Shown: positions 24,601 to 36,486 of the stretch, in pieces | How the letters are laid out: each line of letters opens with the position of its first letter | Numbering within the stretch: position 1 is the stretch's first letter | Source: Pardosa pseudoannulata | Taxonomy: Eukaryota > Arthropoda > Arachnida > Araneae > Lycosidae | Length of the DNA: 64,000 bases | Direction: 5' to 3' | Assembly (NCBI GenBank): GCA_032207245.1 | Contig: CM063502.1 | Span: forward strand, 135,720,073-135,784,072 | Position numbers and translations under genes: made by a program | Notes under the pieces: generated by a model | Database searches by the model: none | The model's input: only the letters and a program-made list of their open reading frames with translations | Told to the model about the DNA's origin: nothing

Positions 24601-25817
24601 GGATGCTGGTGGGTCGCGGTACACTTTTGACATTAAGAATTCTCACAGCCACAAGTCACAGGGTGTCAGATCGAGAGATCTTGGAGGTCATGCTTGATAA
24701 AATTAGCGGCTGAGATCCTTCCCAAATGTTGAGCGTAGCAGGAGTTGCACAGGCAGAGCAATATGAGGTGGTGTTCCATCTTTCATAAAGTTGACTGTTT
24801 GGAGTACCTGTCGCGCTTGCAATTCAGGAATAATGTTGTTCTGTAACAATGCTACATATCAGTTCATATCAGTTCTGTATCAGTGACAGAAATTCTTTTG
24901 AAACCCGTCTGTTTAACTTCCTCGAAAAAAAAATGGACCAATTATGAAATCAGTAGTGAAGCCACACCAGACTGTCACTTTAGGCTGTTACAAGGGTACC
25001 AAAAGAAATGCATTTGCATTTTCTGTGGTCCATACTCGACAATTGTGTGTGTTAACAGCGCCAGAGAGGGTGAAAAGCGCTTCATCTGTCCAAAGCACAG
25101 TGTGAAGCCAGTCATGCTGCTCTTCCCTTTTATTGAATACCACATTCGCTAAACCTCGACGAGAGTGGAAGTCAGGAGGTTTCAGTTCTTGGTTATGTTG
25201 CAACAAGTAGGAATACCATTTCAAAGTTATTCGCAATGCTCTCCGGACACTTCCGTAAGACATTCCTGTCTGCCTCGAAACTTCTCGAGCACTGCACTCC
25301 CATGAGCAGCAAATGCCGATGTGAATTGCACCGTCTTATCCACTATCGTGGCAACAGCAGCAGCTATTGAAGGACGTCCACTTGACGTGACGCCAAAGAA
25401 CATGTAGCTTTAAATTTCTTCATCATTTCGTTCAATGCAGAAGACGTTATTGGTCCTTTGCTATCTCGCATACCCTTCACGCAGCGATAGGCTCGCAATG
25501 CCACTTTCCGAATTCTTATAATACACTTTAACTAAGAGGGTTTTCTCAACTATGGACAGCATTCCGATGCATACAAGCTTCGATTACTATTACCTGCTGC
25601 AGTTGCGCTTTTTTATATCGTTTGTTGTTTTGCATAATCTTACATCACAAATCCTACAGCGCCATCTGTTAGTCGCCAGCAGAACTATTTTCGTTTCTTT
25701 ATCACACAAAATCTGGCTTCTTTTCCATCCGTTTGGTCCAAAGCGCATCTTTTTATCTTTATTTGTTTTCGGATTATTCATTTTTAAAGTTCGTCTTAAC
25801 TTTTAGATCACCCGGTA
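24601..25817 (-). pseudogene. Decayed mariner/Tc1-type transposon
   Basis: Minus-strand translation recovers transposase landmarks in order with several frame breaks: an N-terminal region ending in SGRPS, an HTH-like stretch (SAREVSRQTGMSYGSVRRAL), the open block 24988-25263 with WTDEALFTLSG (first catalytic Asp) and NTHNCRVW, then VWCGFTTDFIIGPFFFEE, then MKDGTPPHIALP (second Asp, at about 24779) and DLTPCDLW (third Asp, at about 24656). These are DDD motifs of the IS630-Tc1-mariner superfamily. The right terminus reads ACCGGGTGATCTAAAAGTTA on the minus strand and is flanked by TA. The left end is lost next to the SINE at 24493. Stops and shifts make it non-functional. Confidence 0.8.
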
Positions 25818-26509
25818 TATACACAATGCAGCATACTAGAATAAAATGCATTCCGAATGCATCCCACAGACTCATCACACAGATTAGACAGTCTTATTTT
25901 AGTTTATCCTCAAAATTTCAAACGATATCCGAAAAATAAAAAAATCTCAAAACATAAATGTATGTCTATTTATGCGTCAAAATTTATCTCTGTTAGCACA
26001 AAAATACAATAAAGTATTTTCCTTTGTTTTAACTTTTTTCCTTTAAAGAAGCACTAGATAATAAGCAACAGATAAAAAATCATCTTTATAAGGTATGGGA
26101 AACTGAAACTTCATCTAGCTCATAAGTTAACATTCTTATAAAACATTGTAAATAAATTACATTACTTTCAGCATCATATTTTATAGTTTGAATTGATATA
26201 TGAGAAATAAAGATTCTACCTGCGTTTTCAAGCTTATAAATGGAGTCTATTTCATTCTATAATAAATACAATAAAATAAAATCACCGAAATACTATTGTT
26301 TCTGAAGAGGAAATAGATGGTACCAAAACAATAAATCGTGATCCGCCTGTTAGATAAATACTAGATGAAAGAACAGTTTTTCCCAACGAAAATTAAATTA
26401 TCTGACTACCAACAATGAGAAAAACGTTTATTTTGATTTTTTTCCCCTCACGGTTTCCTTCCTTTACCCCGAGATAGCATTAGTAAATAGCCTTCCTGAA
26501 AAAATAACT

Positions 26510-26655
26510 GTTGGGGCTCGTGTTACGGTTCCTTTTAAGCTGAAATTAGGTATAACTATCAAATTTAATGCATGGGAATTTTAACTATATAATAAAGAAA
26601 CAAAATCTCAAAGTCGGAGAGGACACAGGATTGGTTCTTTTGTTAACTAAACCTT
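26510..26655 (+). repeat. Diverged interspersed repeat, copy 2
   Basis: aagctgaaattaggtataac, aaatttaatgcatgggaat and gattggttcttttgttaac match the copy at 23218-23350. Confidence 0.5.
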
Positions 26656-27188
26656 GTAATTCTTTCCGGATCTTTTTAAACATATAATGAGAAACAGCAT
26701 AGAGTTTAATACATTTACTTTGAAATAATAGAATTTTGAAATTTCCGTTCATTAATAGTTGCATTTTGATTAAAAATTAGGATTGTTTTATTGATCAGAG
26801 AAATATGGAATATTGTCAAAACAATTAAAAGAAATATTTTATGATTATGATTGAAGGGATTATTGAGTTAAGTTTTATTTTTGGTTTTTAAAAAAATAAA
26901 TTGAGCCAGTATTTTGTTATACATCTTTGCTTTTCATGTTATAAAATTTGCTTAAAAGAAAGGACAAAATTTATAAAATAATCCCATTCCATTTAATATT
27001 TATTTAGATGTTACAGCTGGATTTTTCTCTCAATGTAGCAATATTTATTCAGTTAATCGTCAGTATGTTTAAGCGCATGACACCTATTCAAATCTCCGAT
27101 ATTCGAATTAGGTTTTAGACTAAAACGCCCGCTGAATCATCTGGGCTCTAACGCACCTAGCATTTATATATTTTTTGTAAAATAATGT

Positions 27189-27192
<4 letters not shown>

Positions 27193-27241
<49 letters not shown>

Positions 27242-27273
27242 CTGGACTATACACACACACACACACACACACA
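27193..27273. repeat. (TA)n followed by (AC)n microsatellites
   Basis: (TA)n at 27193-27240 and (AC)n at 27251-27273. The segment after them (27340-27530) is GC-richer and ends with accgggtgatcctaaaag, similar to the terminus of the mariner relic at 25.8 kb. It may be a deleted relative. Confidence 0.8.
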
Positions 27274-27629
27274 TAAATATGTTGTAATCCAATGATAAGG
27301 CGAATGGACGAAACAGTTTTTCTTGGTATATCATCTCCTTATTTAATATAGAGTTTCGTTTAAAGGAGTCGCTTGCGCCATTTGCATTTATTCGTGGCAA
27401 AGCCACGCGTGGAGTATGTTTACAGCTCTACGTCTACGCGCCAAACGATAACTATCGGTTCACTTAATCATCAAATTCTTCAAATATCTTTCCGCTCGAC
27501 CGGGTGATCCTAAAAGCTTACGCGAGTGTGAGTATTTTTTTTTTAAATTTATTTTGTTATTACGAAAAAGTTCCCTTTTAAAATGTCCACAACTCGATTA
27601 ATTTTCCGAATCTCCCCCCCCTTTTAGAC

Positions 27630-27632
<3 letters not shown>

Positions 27633-27691
<59 letters not shown>
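27633..27691. repeat. (AT)n microsatellite
   Basis: About 59 bp of AT. The 69-codon minus frame across it is an artefact. Confidence 0.9.
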
Positions 27692-27692
<1 letters not shown>

Positions 27693-28643
27693 TCATCTAT
27701 ATATACACAATAGTGTGACAAATATATAATAATTATATGTTCTAATAAATTATATATTAATACCTTAGTTTCTAGTAATTTGATCATAACACTAATTTAA
27801 GATAGATTTAAAATATTTCTTATAATTTTTGAAGATCCATTAGATATAGAAACACTATCCACACTATTAAATAATTCGGATAGTCGTAAAATAATAATTT
27901 ACAATAAGGAAAGTGATTATCTACAATTCAATTGCGACGGTTATCACTTTCCACTAAAATTTATTTAAATACTTAATGATGGTTTCATTTCAAACTGGAA
28001 ACCATAAAGATATGTAAGAACATTTTCTTCCCTAACTAGAAGAATCCAATATAGATGAATTAGAGCTCGCATTTGAGAAAACATTCATTTTTAGTTTCAC
28101 CCACTCTTTCAGTTTTAATGCTACATATTTCTCATGAAAACACAGAGAACAGATAGCACCGTTGTGAATAACGGTGAAATTACTAAAACATTTAAGAACG
28201 TGTTGATGTGCTGGGGCTTGTTTGGGTTACTGAGAATATTCGTAAAATAATTTAACCCGAAAATGTTACTAGAAAACACAAAGTTGATTTAGAGTATCGT
28301 GCTCTTACAGATGAATGGACCTGGAAATATTTTTTTACTGTTGTTAAAATCTTAAAATAAATTATATTAATCAGCTAAAAGTTTTTCTTTTGTTTTTATC
28401 TCACCCCGAAAACAGTTTGTCTATCCCTACTTAAAATTTTCGAGAATTACAGTTGACATCCAATACCTCAAAATCAAACGTTAAGAAAGGTATTCGAGAT
28501 AAATAAAGTTCGAGATATTGAAGAAAGCCCATGTCCTATTCTAAGGTAATAATGCAAAAGGCAAAAATATTTTATACTTTATTGCATTTTTCCCTACTAT
28601 CCTTGTGAAAGGAAAAAAATTTTTAAACGAAGAATTAAATATG

Positions 28644-29391
28644 TCTCTCGTTACAATGGTTTAACGATGGAATTACCGGTATTGCATTACTAATTGTCAG
28701 CATCATTGGCCCATTACTATGCATAGAATTTTGAGAATTGTCTTTCCTATCAGTGTATTCCTCTGTTTGGGAATTTTATCATAGCTTCTTGAACATAAAT
28801 AGAAGGAAGGCTTAATTTTCTTTTAACCTACAGATCAAATCTTTACTTTATTCGGAGATCCTTAAGAATCTTCCAGTGTTTTTCCTCGTTGAATCTTTCT
28901 CTCGTTACAATGGTTTAACGATGGAATTACCGGTATTGCATTACTAATTGTCAGCATCATTGGCCCATTACTATGCATAGAATTTTGAGAATTGTCTTTC
29001 CTATCAGTGTATTCCTCTGTTTGGGAATTTTATCATAGCTTCTTGAACATAAATAGAAGGAAGGCTTAATTTTCTTTTAACCTACAGATCAGATCTTTAC
29101 TTTATTCGGAGATCCTTAAGAATCTTCCAGTTGTTCTTCCTCTGTTGAATCTTTCTCTCGTTACAATGGTTTAACGATGGAATTACCGGTATTGCATTAC
29201 TAATTGTCAGCATCATTGGCCAATTACTATGCATAGAATTTTGAGAATTGTCTTCCCTATCAGTGTATTCCTCTGTTTGGGAATTTTATCATAGCTTCTT
29301 GAACATAAATAGAAGGAAGGCTTAATTTTCTTTTAACCTACAGATCAAATCTTTACTTTATTCGGAGATCCTTAAGAATCTTCCAGTTGTT
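28644..29391 (+). repeat. Three-copy tandem repeat, 254-256 bp
   Basis: tctctcgttacaatggttta begins at 28644, 28898 and 29154. Copies are nearly identical. The main differences are a few substitutions and a 2-base change in the ttccagt-ttcctc junction. The third copy stops about 16 bases short. No A/B boxes or long frame are present. Confidence 0.9.
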
Positions 29392-30870
29392 ACATACTAT
29401 TGAAGACAACGAGTTTTCCATGTTAGTCCAATGTATTTTACGTTAATTATAAACATTTATCTTTTTCTTAATATTAGAGTTTTTTTTTTGTATCCTCAAT
29501 TAAATGCAGCAATTCTTCAATCCTGTTGAATATTTTATGAGCAAAGAAACAACAAGCAGAAAAATTATTACACAAGAGTCTCTTGAAGGATCGACATAAG
29601 CAAAGTGAATTTCGAGACAGTGAGAAAAAAATTCCATTAAATTACATTTATGTTAATTCGGAAATAATACGTTACTTTAAAATTATTTGATTTACTTTTA
29701 TTATTATATAATTTACTTTTTAATACGTTACTTCGGAAAAACTTCGAAATAACAGAAATTGTAATATTGAGAGTTCACTATATTTGAATACATTTTTCCT
29801 TAAAATCATTCTTTAACAAATTAATGTCTAAAGAAATCGAACAAAACGTATTAATATTAAAATTTTAACCTTTTACTATCATAGTGAAACCTGCTTTAAT
29901 ATTTAATAGTTTTAAAAGCCGTTCCTAAAAAGCAAAATAAAAAAGTAATGATATAGGCTCTAAAAAAAGATTTAAATTCAAGCTGAATTCAAGTACTTTT
30001 TTTCTCCTTTTTGACATTCTATCAAAAGAAATAGAATTTTATAATTTTTTTGAAAAGAGGGTAGAAGATTTTTTGACGAGATTAAAATTTTCTTTCTACA
30101 TTGACAGTAACACTGAAGTAAAAAGTTTTATTAACTAAAAACCTTTAAATATTGAACGTGAAGACTCTTTTTTATTATTTTTTTTAACTCTTGGCTTTAC
30201 TCAAGAAAATTGCCTCAAAATATAAGTAATGATCATTGTGATAATCCTTCGGAAAATGTTGTCAGATTCCTGATAGAAAAGAAAGATTAAAATAACATAT
30301 ACTTGTACATGTATATCCTGATGCTCAAGGACATTTAGTTATACCAAGTGTGCTTTATTATGATTTAGCATTTCTTTATGGTCAGTTTTTTTATAATCAG
30401 CTTACTTCAATTGAATTAATACGGTAATAAGGTGTGATAAATTCATTCAGATGGTAACAAAGAAATTTTGGCATATAAACTTATAAAATCAAAATTACAA
30501 CATTAACTCAGCTAACGAATATACTAAAATCCTCATTTGCGACTAAATGGAAATAAAATATGTTCATATTATGCAAAGAAAAGGAAAGCTTATAAAGTGT
30601 TTTAAAGCCATACATTTTAATACAAAATAAATTTTTTAAATTTGTTAGAGAAATAACACAACAAGGTTTTTTTCTGTTGTTTGTAATAAAAGAAGAAACG
30701 TCTTTTATGTAACTTTCAGTTGTGACTAGTAAAGTTTTTTACAATTGCAAAAGAGCTAAAACATGAATAAAAATAACACTAGCTTTTAAAAGGCAATAAT
30801 AAGAGTCTAATTAGTAATGTAATTTAAATTAAAATATCTATTTTTAAACCCTAATGTATACTTATCGAAA

Positions 30871-30872
<2 letters not shown>
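29392..30872. other. AT-rich intronic sequence, no gene seen
   Basis: Unbroken AT-rich DNA with homopolymer runs. No bounded repeat and no supportable frame. Confidence 0.4.
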
Positions 30873-30928
<56 letters not shown>

Positions 30929-31140
30929 TACCCAGCGAGGGTTCATGCAGCAACCCTTTCTCAAGATGCTCTTTCTCAATTCTTATGCTCCAAGTGCTTT
31001 TATGATGAGTTATTAAAGATTCATGCTCCTGAATTTAAAGAGTGCACTGCGTTTCTGCTCTCGAATCCCTAAATTATTAATTTTACGTTTTCAGACCTCA
31101 CACACACACACACAGAGAGAGACATGTGTGTGTGTGTGTA
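30873..31140. repeat. (TA)n, then a palindromic (CA)n-(GA)n-(TG)n microsatellite
   Basis: (TA)n covers 30873-30926. At 31097-31140 a CA run, GAGAGAGA, ACATGT and a TG run form a self-complementary tract. Between them an open stretch (30927-31072) has non-AT-like composition (SQDALSQFLCSKCFYDELLK, ending before a TAA), but its upstream frame is only the TA repeat. Confidence 0.75.
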
Positions 31141-31620
31141 ATACCAAAAACTTAAGGCATGAAGCTAAAATGAGGGACTGGAAGGATTTTACTTTAATCT
31201 TGTGGCTTGCATATGTATTCTGCACCTTAGTGAAATTGTTGTGTCAGAGGTCATACATTATAAAGGTTTGGAGCTTAGGAAGAGACTATGCCAACGATGT
31301 TAGCTTTCGAATATAAAGTAGTGGCTTTTCAAGCTGTAACATTTTTTAAAATGGCTAGAAGCCACCTTTGATGGTGAATTTAAGTTTTTCATTGGGATAA
31401 CTTGAGAAGAAAGTAAAAGGATTTTGCTGGGCACTGAGTACGTGTGAGTGTGTGTCTTCAAAGCTGTTTTATAACTTAAAGTTCTTGTGCATCACACACA
31501 CATATATGTAAGAAAATTAAGTTTTTAAATTGAAATGCAAAGTTTTTTCTACGCCTTTATAATTGTATCAGAACTTATGGCACAACTAGGTGGAAGTGTA
31601 CAGTAATTTCACTTGATTTA

Positions 31621-32475
31621 CAGTGATCCCTCGTTTTTCGCGATTAATGGTGACCAGAACCTCCCGCGAAAGCTGAAAAACCGCGAAGTAGGATTTGCCC
31701 CTAGGAGTTTTCGTGTATGCGGGTACACGAATGTTTTAAACCTGTAAACAGTATTTATACTTTACACATTTAAGACAAAAATTACAACTGTATAGTATTA
31801 ACTAAAACGTGTAAGTGCTAATTAATAAGGTTTATTACAAAACCTATAATAAACCTGTAATAAACATTAATCAACATTGCTTTCTGAGAGAGGCGAAGAG
31901 TCTTGTGTTGGAAGCGAAGGAGAGGCTTCTACTTGACTCGTAGAAGTTTTAGTCTCACTCGGAGACTTCTGTTGGAAGCGCTAGAGCCAGGGGTCTTTAT
32001 TTTGGAGAGAAACAAGGTGATGGGTTGTTGTTGCCTTTGTTTTTACTTTTCCTTCAAAATTCCCCTGTACAAGGACATAACCCTGTCAACGCGATTGCTG
32101 AACTCGACAGTTCGAACCATATTGTCGTCGATGTCTGGTGCAAATTCTTGCCATGTTGCACAATTGTTGCAGATTCTCCAGGGTATGGTCACGCTTTTCA
32201 ATTTGTTCTTCGTCTTCCTCTTCGTTTTCCTCCTCACTTGCAGACTTTGTCATCTCAAGAGCCCGTGGTATATACTCCGAGTCAACTCATCTTTTTGTTT
32301 CATATGCAGGGGTCCTTCTCTCTCGCGCATCAACATGAAACAACGCTCCTTCCCGCAATGTAGCTGCCGACATGGTTGTATTTTTTTCATTTTTATTTTT
32401 TGATGAATATTTTAGGAAAACCCGCGAAGCACTGAAGCCGCAAAACATGAAGCGCAAAGTGGCAAGGGAACACTA
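31621..32475 (-). pseudogene. Relic of a Tigger/pogo-type transposon
   Basis: The left end TA-CAGTGATCCCTCG and the right end (reverse complement TAGTGTTCCCTTG) are degenerate Tigger-like termini. Subterminal GCG-rich text lies inside both (cgcgattaatgg, cccgcgaagcactgaagccgc). On the minus strand, fragments resemble the C-terminal tail of this transposase class: an acidic stretch (SEEENEEEDEEQIEK) and, in another frame, DIDDNMVRTVEFSNRVDRVM ending LYRGILKEK-stop. The overlapping 166- and 112-codon plus frames are shadows. Confidence 0.55.
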
Positions 32476-32512
32476 ACAAGGTTCGCTAAGAGAAGGGATC
32501 CATTGGCGTAAG

Positions 32513-32526
32513 TTTGAGAACCACTG
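32513..32526. repeat. Solitary hAT-like terminus
   Basis: TTTGAGAACCACTG is the reverse complement of the common hAT end CAGTGGTTCTCAAA. No partner end or target duplication was found. Confidence 0.4.
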
Positions 32527-33416
32527 CTCGAAACCGAAATTGTATCTTTGTTCTTAGCTTAGGTCTCCACACGAAAATTTCCTTTTTTCATCCTCTTGTT
32601 CTTTCTGTCTGCATTTATAAAGTCCTGAAGTAAAATGTTAGGACATCATGATTATATACCGTTATTGCACATTGAAAAATAAAGAAATAGGATTTGTGTG
32701 TTTTATGAATTTGATAACACTTGTCGAGTAGGCATAAATTCAAGTATATCAAACTGTTTCCAATAAGATAAATCTTGTTCTCTTAAGGGACTAATGGACA
32801 TTACGAAGAATTTTTATAAACTATTAACTTAGAATTGGGAAACTTTGTAAGCATATAAGTAAGTTAATTGAATTAAATTTACTTCTTAAAACCATAAAAT
32901 ATTTTTGAAAAATTCTTTTTTCTCGGTGTTTTTATCATTATTTAAAAGGATCTTTACAACTTAATTTTTTATAGATTCCTGCAAATTATTAATCAAACAC
33001 TCCTAATATGTATTAAAATAAACCTTTATATCCGTTTTAAATTTCGACTTCATTTAGATTATAGCTCAATGTAAATTCTGGGAAGTCCAAATTTTTCACG
33101 AAAATACAAAGCATAGAAATATTTCCTATTAACTATTCAATAATTCGGCAATATAGTACCCCAAAATGTTCTAAATATACTGTTAAGTAATAAGAGGGAA
33201 AAATTAGAAGAAAAAAATGAAAATTAATGCGTAAAAACATTTTAAAAACTAACAAAGTATTTAAAAAATTGAATTAAAAATGTTATTTAATTTTATAAAT
33301 TTTTCAAATGTGATTAAATTTAGATATACATCAATGTATATGAGTACAGTGTTTCATAACATCCAATAATAATTTAGAAAAACAATGTGTAACGTCTACC
33401 ATACTCCTATTTCAAT

Positions 33417-33455
<39 letters not shown>

Positions 33456-34619
33456 GATAAATCACATATATTAAGACATTTTTATAATACTATTTAGTAC
33501 AATTATTAAAATTAAAACAAACCGAAATTAACACACAAAATTTAACACTATTCAATGCAATTATGTAACTTTTACTGTGTCAATAACAAGATTATCTAAA
33601 ATGTAAGCCTTTTTTTAAATTCGCTAGTTTCGTATTTATGGCTTGATAAATGCGCAGTAATTTAGACTCGTGAAAGCTAAATTGGTTTTATTTGAAGTTG
33701 ATGAAATTAACATCATTCACGAGAATTTAATGGTGTAAATTAAACTTTGGCTTTTTAACGATTAGTTTTGAACTATCCGCTTTCTAATTTTGTTACACTT
33801 ACTGAAAGAGAAAAAAATAGTTACTGTTATTGATTTATGGATAAAATAAGGCAAATAAAATTTAATTTTCGAAAGACGATGATAAAATTTTCCTCGTTAA
33901 ATGAAAATTAATTAAACGTTGCGTTCAGGAAATACACTTGAACTGCTCCTTCAGACACCTTTCGTTGCAGAAAAATGTGTGAATAGAAATAATTATCGGG
34001 ATGAATAAAATATTTCATTAGGAAGCAATGAAATAAAATAAATCGATTAAATTAAAAATACTTTAGCATAAATTTAAAAATTTTAAACTTTTTAAGATTT
34101 AAAATTTTTTCTTGGTTAATAACGGAAATATTTAGAATTTGAGAAACATTAGATTAACAGTAAAGTAAACATTAAATTAAATTATTGAAAATTTTTAACT
34201 TAAAACCTATCCAGAATTTTTTAACTAGTGAATCAATCGAATGAGAAATTCATAACGTTATAAAACTGCTGATATGAAATTTTCGTTTCCCTTTCCAAGC
34301 AAATTTATCCAAATATAGTTGCTTAGTATAGTTACTTAAGCTGACATTTTAATCAAAGATCCAACTGATTAGCGAAATGGAAATTGTACTTAATATTTTA
34401 ATACTTTAATGTGCATTTACGCATTTCATCTAATAATACCCATATCAGAATATGTCATATCATATTAGAATAGAAAATTTTGATACGCAAATGCAGTACG
34501 GATAAACGTGCAATAAAATTGGAATCATTAAAATAAGCATACCATATATCACACCAGTTAATGATATGAATCCAATTTTTAAACAGTTTCTATAAACGAA
34601 CCAATTTTCCTTTCTAACT
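32527..34619. other. AT-rich intronic sequence with one microsatellite
   Basis: (AT)n at 33419-33453. Otherwise I see nothing bounded and no gene. Confidence 0.4.
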
Positions 34620-34634
34620 CTAAATTACACTTCC

Positions 34635-34813
34635 GGTCGAACGCTGGTCGATTGGTTAGGGCGCTGATCGTCGGTACCAGAGTTCGTGGGTTCGAATCCC
34701 ACTATGGCATGGATGTTCGTAGCCGCTCGAAATCGGCTTCAAGCTGTAGGTCCCGGTTTCATTAGCGCTCGCTTGCAAAACAGTAGACCTTAGCGCTCCA
34801 AACCAAACCAAAC
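34635..34813 (+). repeat. Full-length tRNA-derived SINE with 15-bp target duplication
   Basis: The A-box region (gattggttagggcgc) and a perfect B box GGGTTCGAATCCC are followed by the body atggatgttcgtagccgctc, gaaatcggcttcaagctgta, then cattagcgctcgc and gcaaaacagtag. The tail is (CCAAA)n. The flanks CTAAATTACACTTCC (34620-34634 and 34814-34828) are identical, as LINE-mediated insertion leaves. This is the best reference copy of the family in the window. Confidence 0.9.
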
Positions 34814-34828
34814 CTAAATTACACTTCC

Positions 34829-36486
34829 AAATCATCAACCTTGTCTGAATATTAAGGAAATATTAAGGAAAATATTTAGGCTATTGTACCGTATCTTGTA
34901 CCATTTGTTTGATGCTGCTATGGTACTATAGTACTATATTAATCAAAGCGTTATGATTATTTTCATCTGGAGATTGCACGAAAACTCAAACAAAATTAGG
35001 ATTCACGGGAAAGCAATATTCGCAGTATTCTATTAAACATACTGGTACATCCAATCGTGTAAAAAGACTGTCATGTTTATGTTGCAACTAAAGGCAACTT
35101 CAATAGGAAAAGGAGATGAGTGAAAGTTTACAGTATCGATATACACCTGGAACAGTTATTTTATTAGATAGTATCATCTCTTCTTATAAAGGTATTACTA
35201 GCACAAAAAGTTATCCCAAACGCCTATGACAAGTGCTCTTGCAGAAAAAAAAAAAATGACTTTTTCAAAAAGCGTACTGACAACACTTTTACGATATTTA
35301 ATTATAAAATCAAAGATGAAAAACATTTCCTCATTCTCCGTTTAAACTTCCCAGTATAAGCTGAAAGGGGGAAGTTTGTGATTCAAAACTAGATGGTTCG
35401 TAAATTTATTAAATAAGCCGAGAGAAAGAATATTTAGACGTCGAATATATTAATTCTTCGAGATAACAGAAATGTGTCACACGATGACACCTAGTCATCG
35501 AAATTAAAGTCGTATAACAATATATTTGACAATTTACCGACTTCCGGCGAGAATTCTCATAGTTAGTGACACTATTGATTAGCGGCACATTCCAAAGATG
35601 AAAGTAGGGGATTGCGGGATGAACCGCGATATAACACGCCTGAGAGCTGCGAAATCGGACACACTCACTTAAATACTGTCAAATTATTAGGCTAATTTTA
35701 TGTATAACCATTACTAGGATATAGAGATGCAATAACAAAAGTTTAAACATATATGTTTTTATCACTTTTTAAAAAGCATTGACAATGCATTTCTCGATAC
35801 AGGATTTATGCATGAAGAGATACAAGGTTAAAAAAATTATCGTGGAAACAAAGAGTAATTGGTAGCATGACCAAGTTAATTTTTATGAGAATAATTAATT
35901 CAGTAGATTAGATATTGATGCAATATTTTTAACTTTACGCTTTAAATATATATAGCCTAGTTATTTAGTAAAAAATACTTTTTAAATATTATTCTTAATA
36001 GATTAATTATAGTTTTAACTCAGATAATGGATAGTACAGTGTTAATGTAATTTTAAAAATTTTAATAAATATTATGTAATTAAAAACTGTTATTCAAAAG
36101 TTCAATCAAAGGGAAATACGCTACAGTATATTCATTAGACTACGAATAGCAAACCCATTGCAATTTAATACGTTTGAATTTGAGAAATATGAGTGGTATA
36201 AGAAAATTTACACTTCAAACTCATTAAGTCCTTAATAACTTAATTATTAAAAAAAATCAAGAGTCAAATAAATCGCTTATCCCTGTGAATTTTTTTGCAA
36301 TGTAACAAACTGACCATGTCGCTTTTACCATTTTGGCTCAATTTCAGTCCATTCCATTTTTTTTCGGAACTTGAATAGTTTGAACTCCATGGAATATAGC
36401 TTAAACTAAATTAACATTTCAATAAATTTAGCCAAAACACCAAAAGTTATATATGGGATTGATAACTTTTCATAGAAGGGTATTTT
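34829..36486. other. AT-rich intronic sequence, no gene seen
   Basis: A GC-richer patch at 35540-35670 (cttccggcgagaattc, gggatgaaccgcgatat) may be a repeat fragment, without visible borders. Confidence 0.35.

Noticed and set aside
21870..31072. Ile-Tyr repeat frames at 21870, 27578 and 30854
   Set aside because: They are translations of (AT)n microsatellites.
31903..32403. 166- and 112-codon plus-strand frames
   Set aside because: They lie inside the Tigger-like relic, where the minus strand carries the transposase-like text.
21118..32526. Pairing the hAT-like starts at 21118 or 31319 with the end at 32513
   Set aside because: The flanking 8-mers do not match, and the first distance is far too long.
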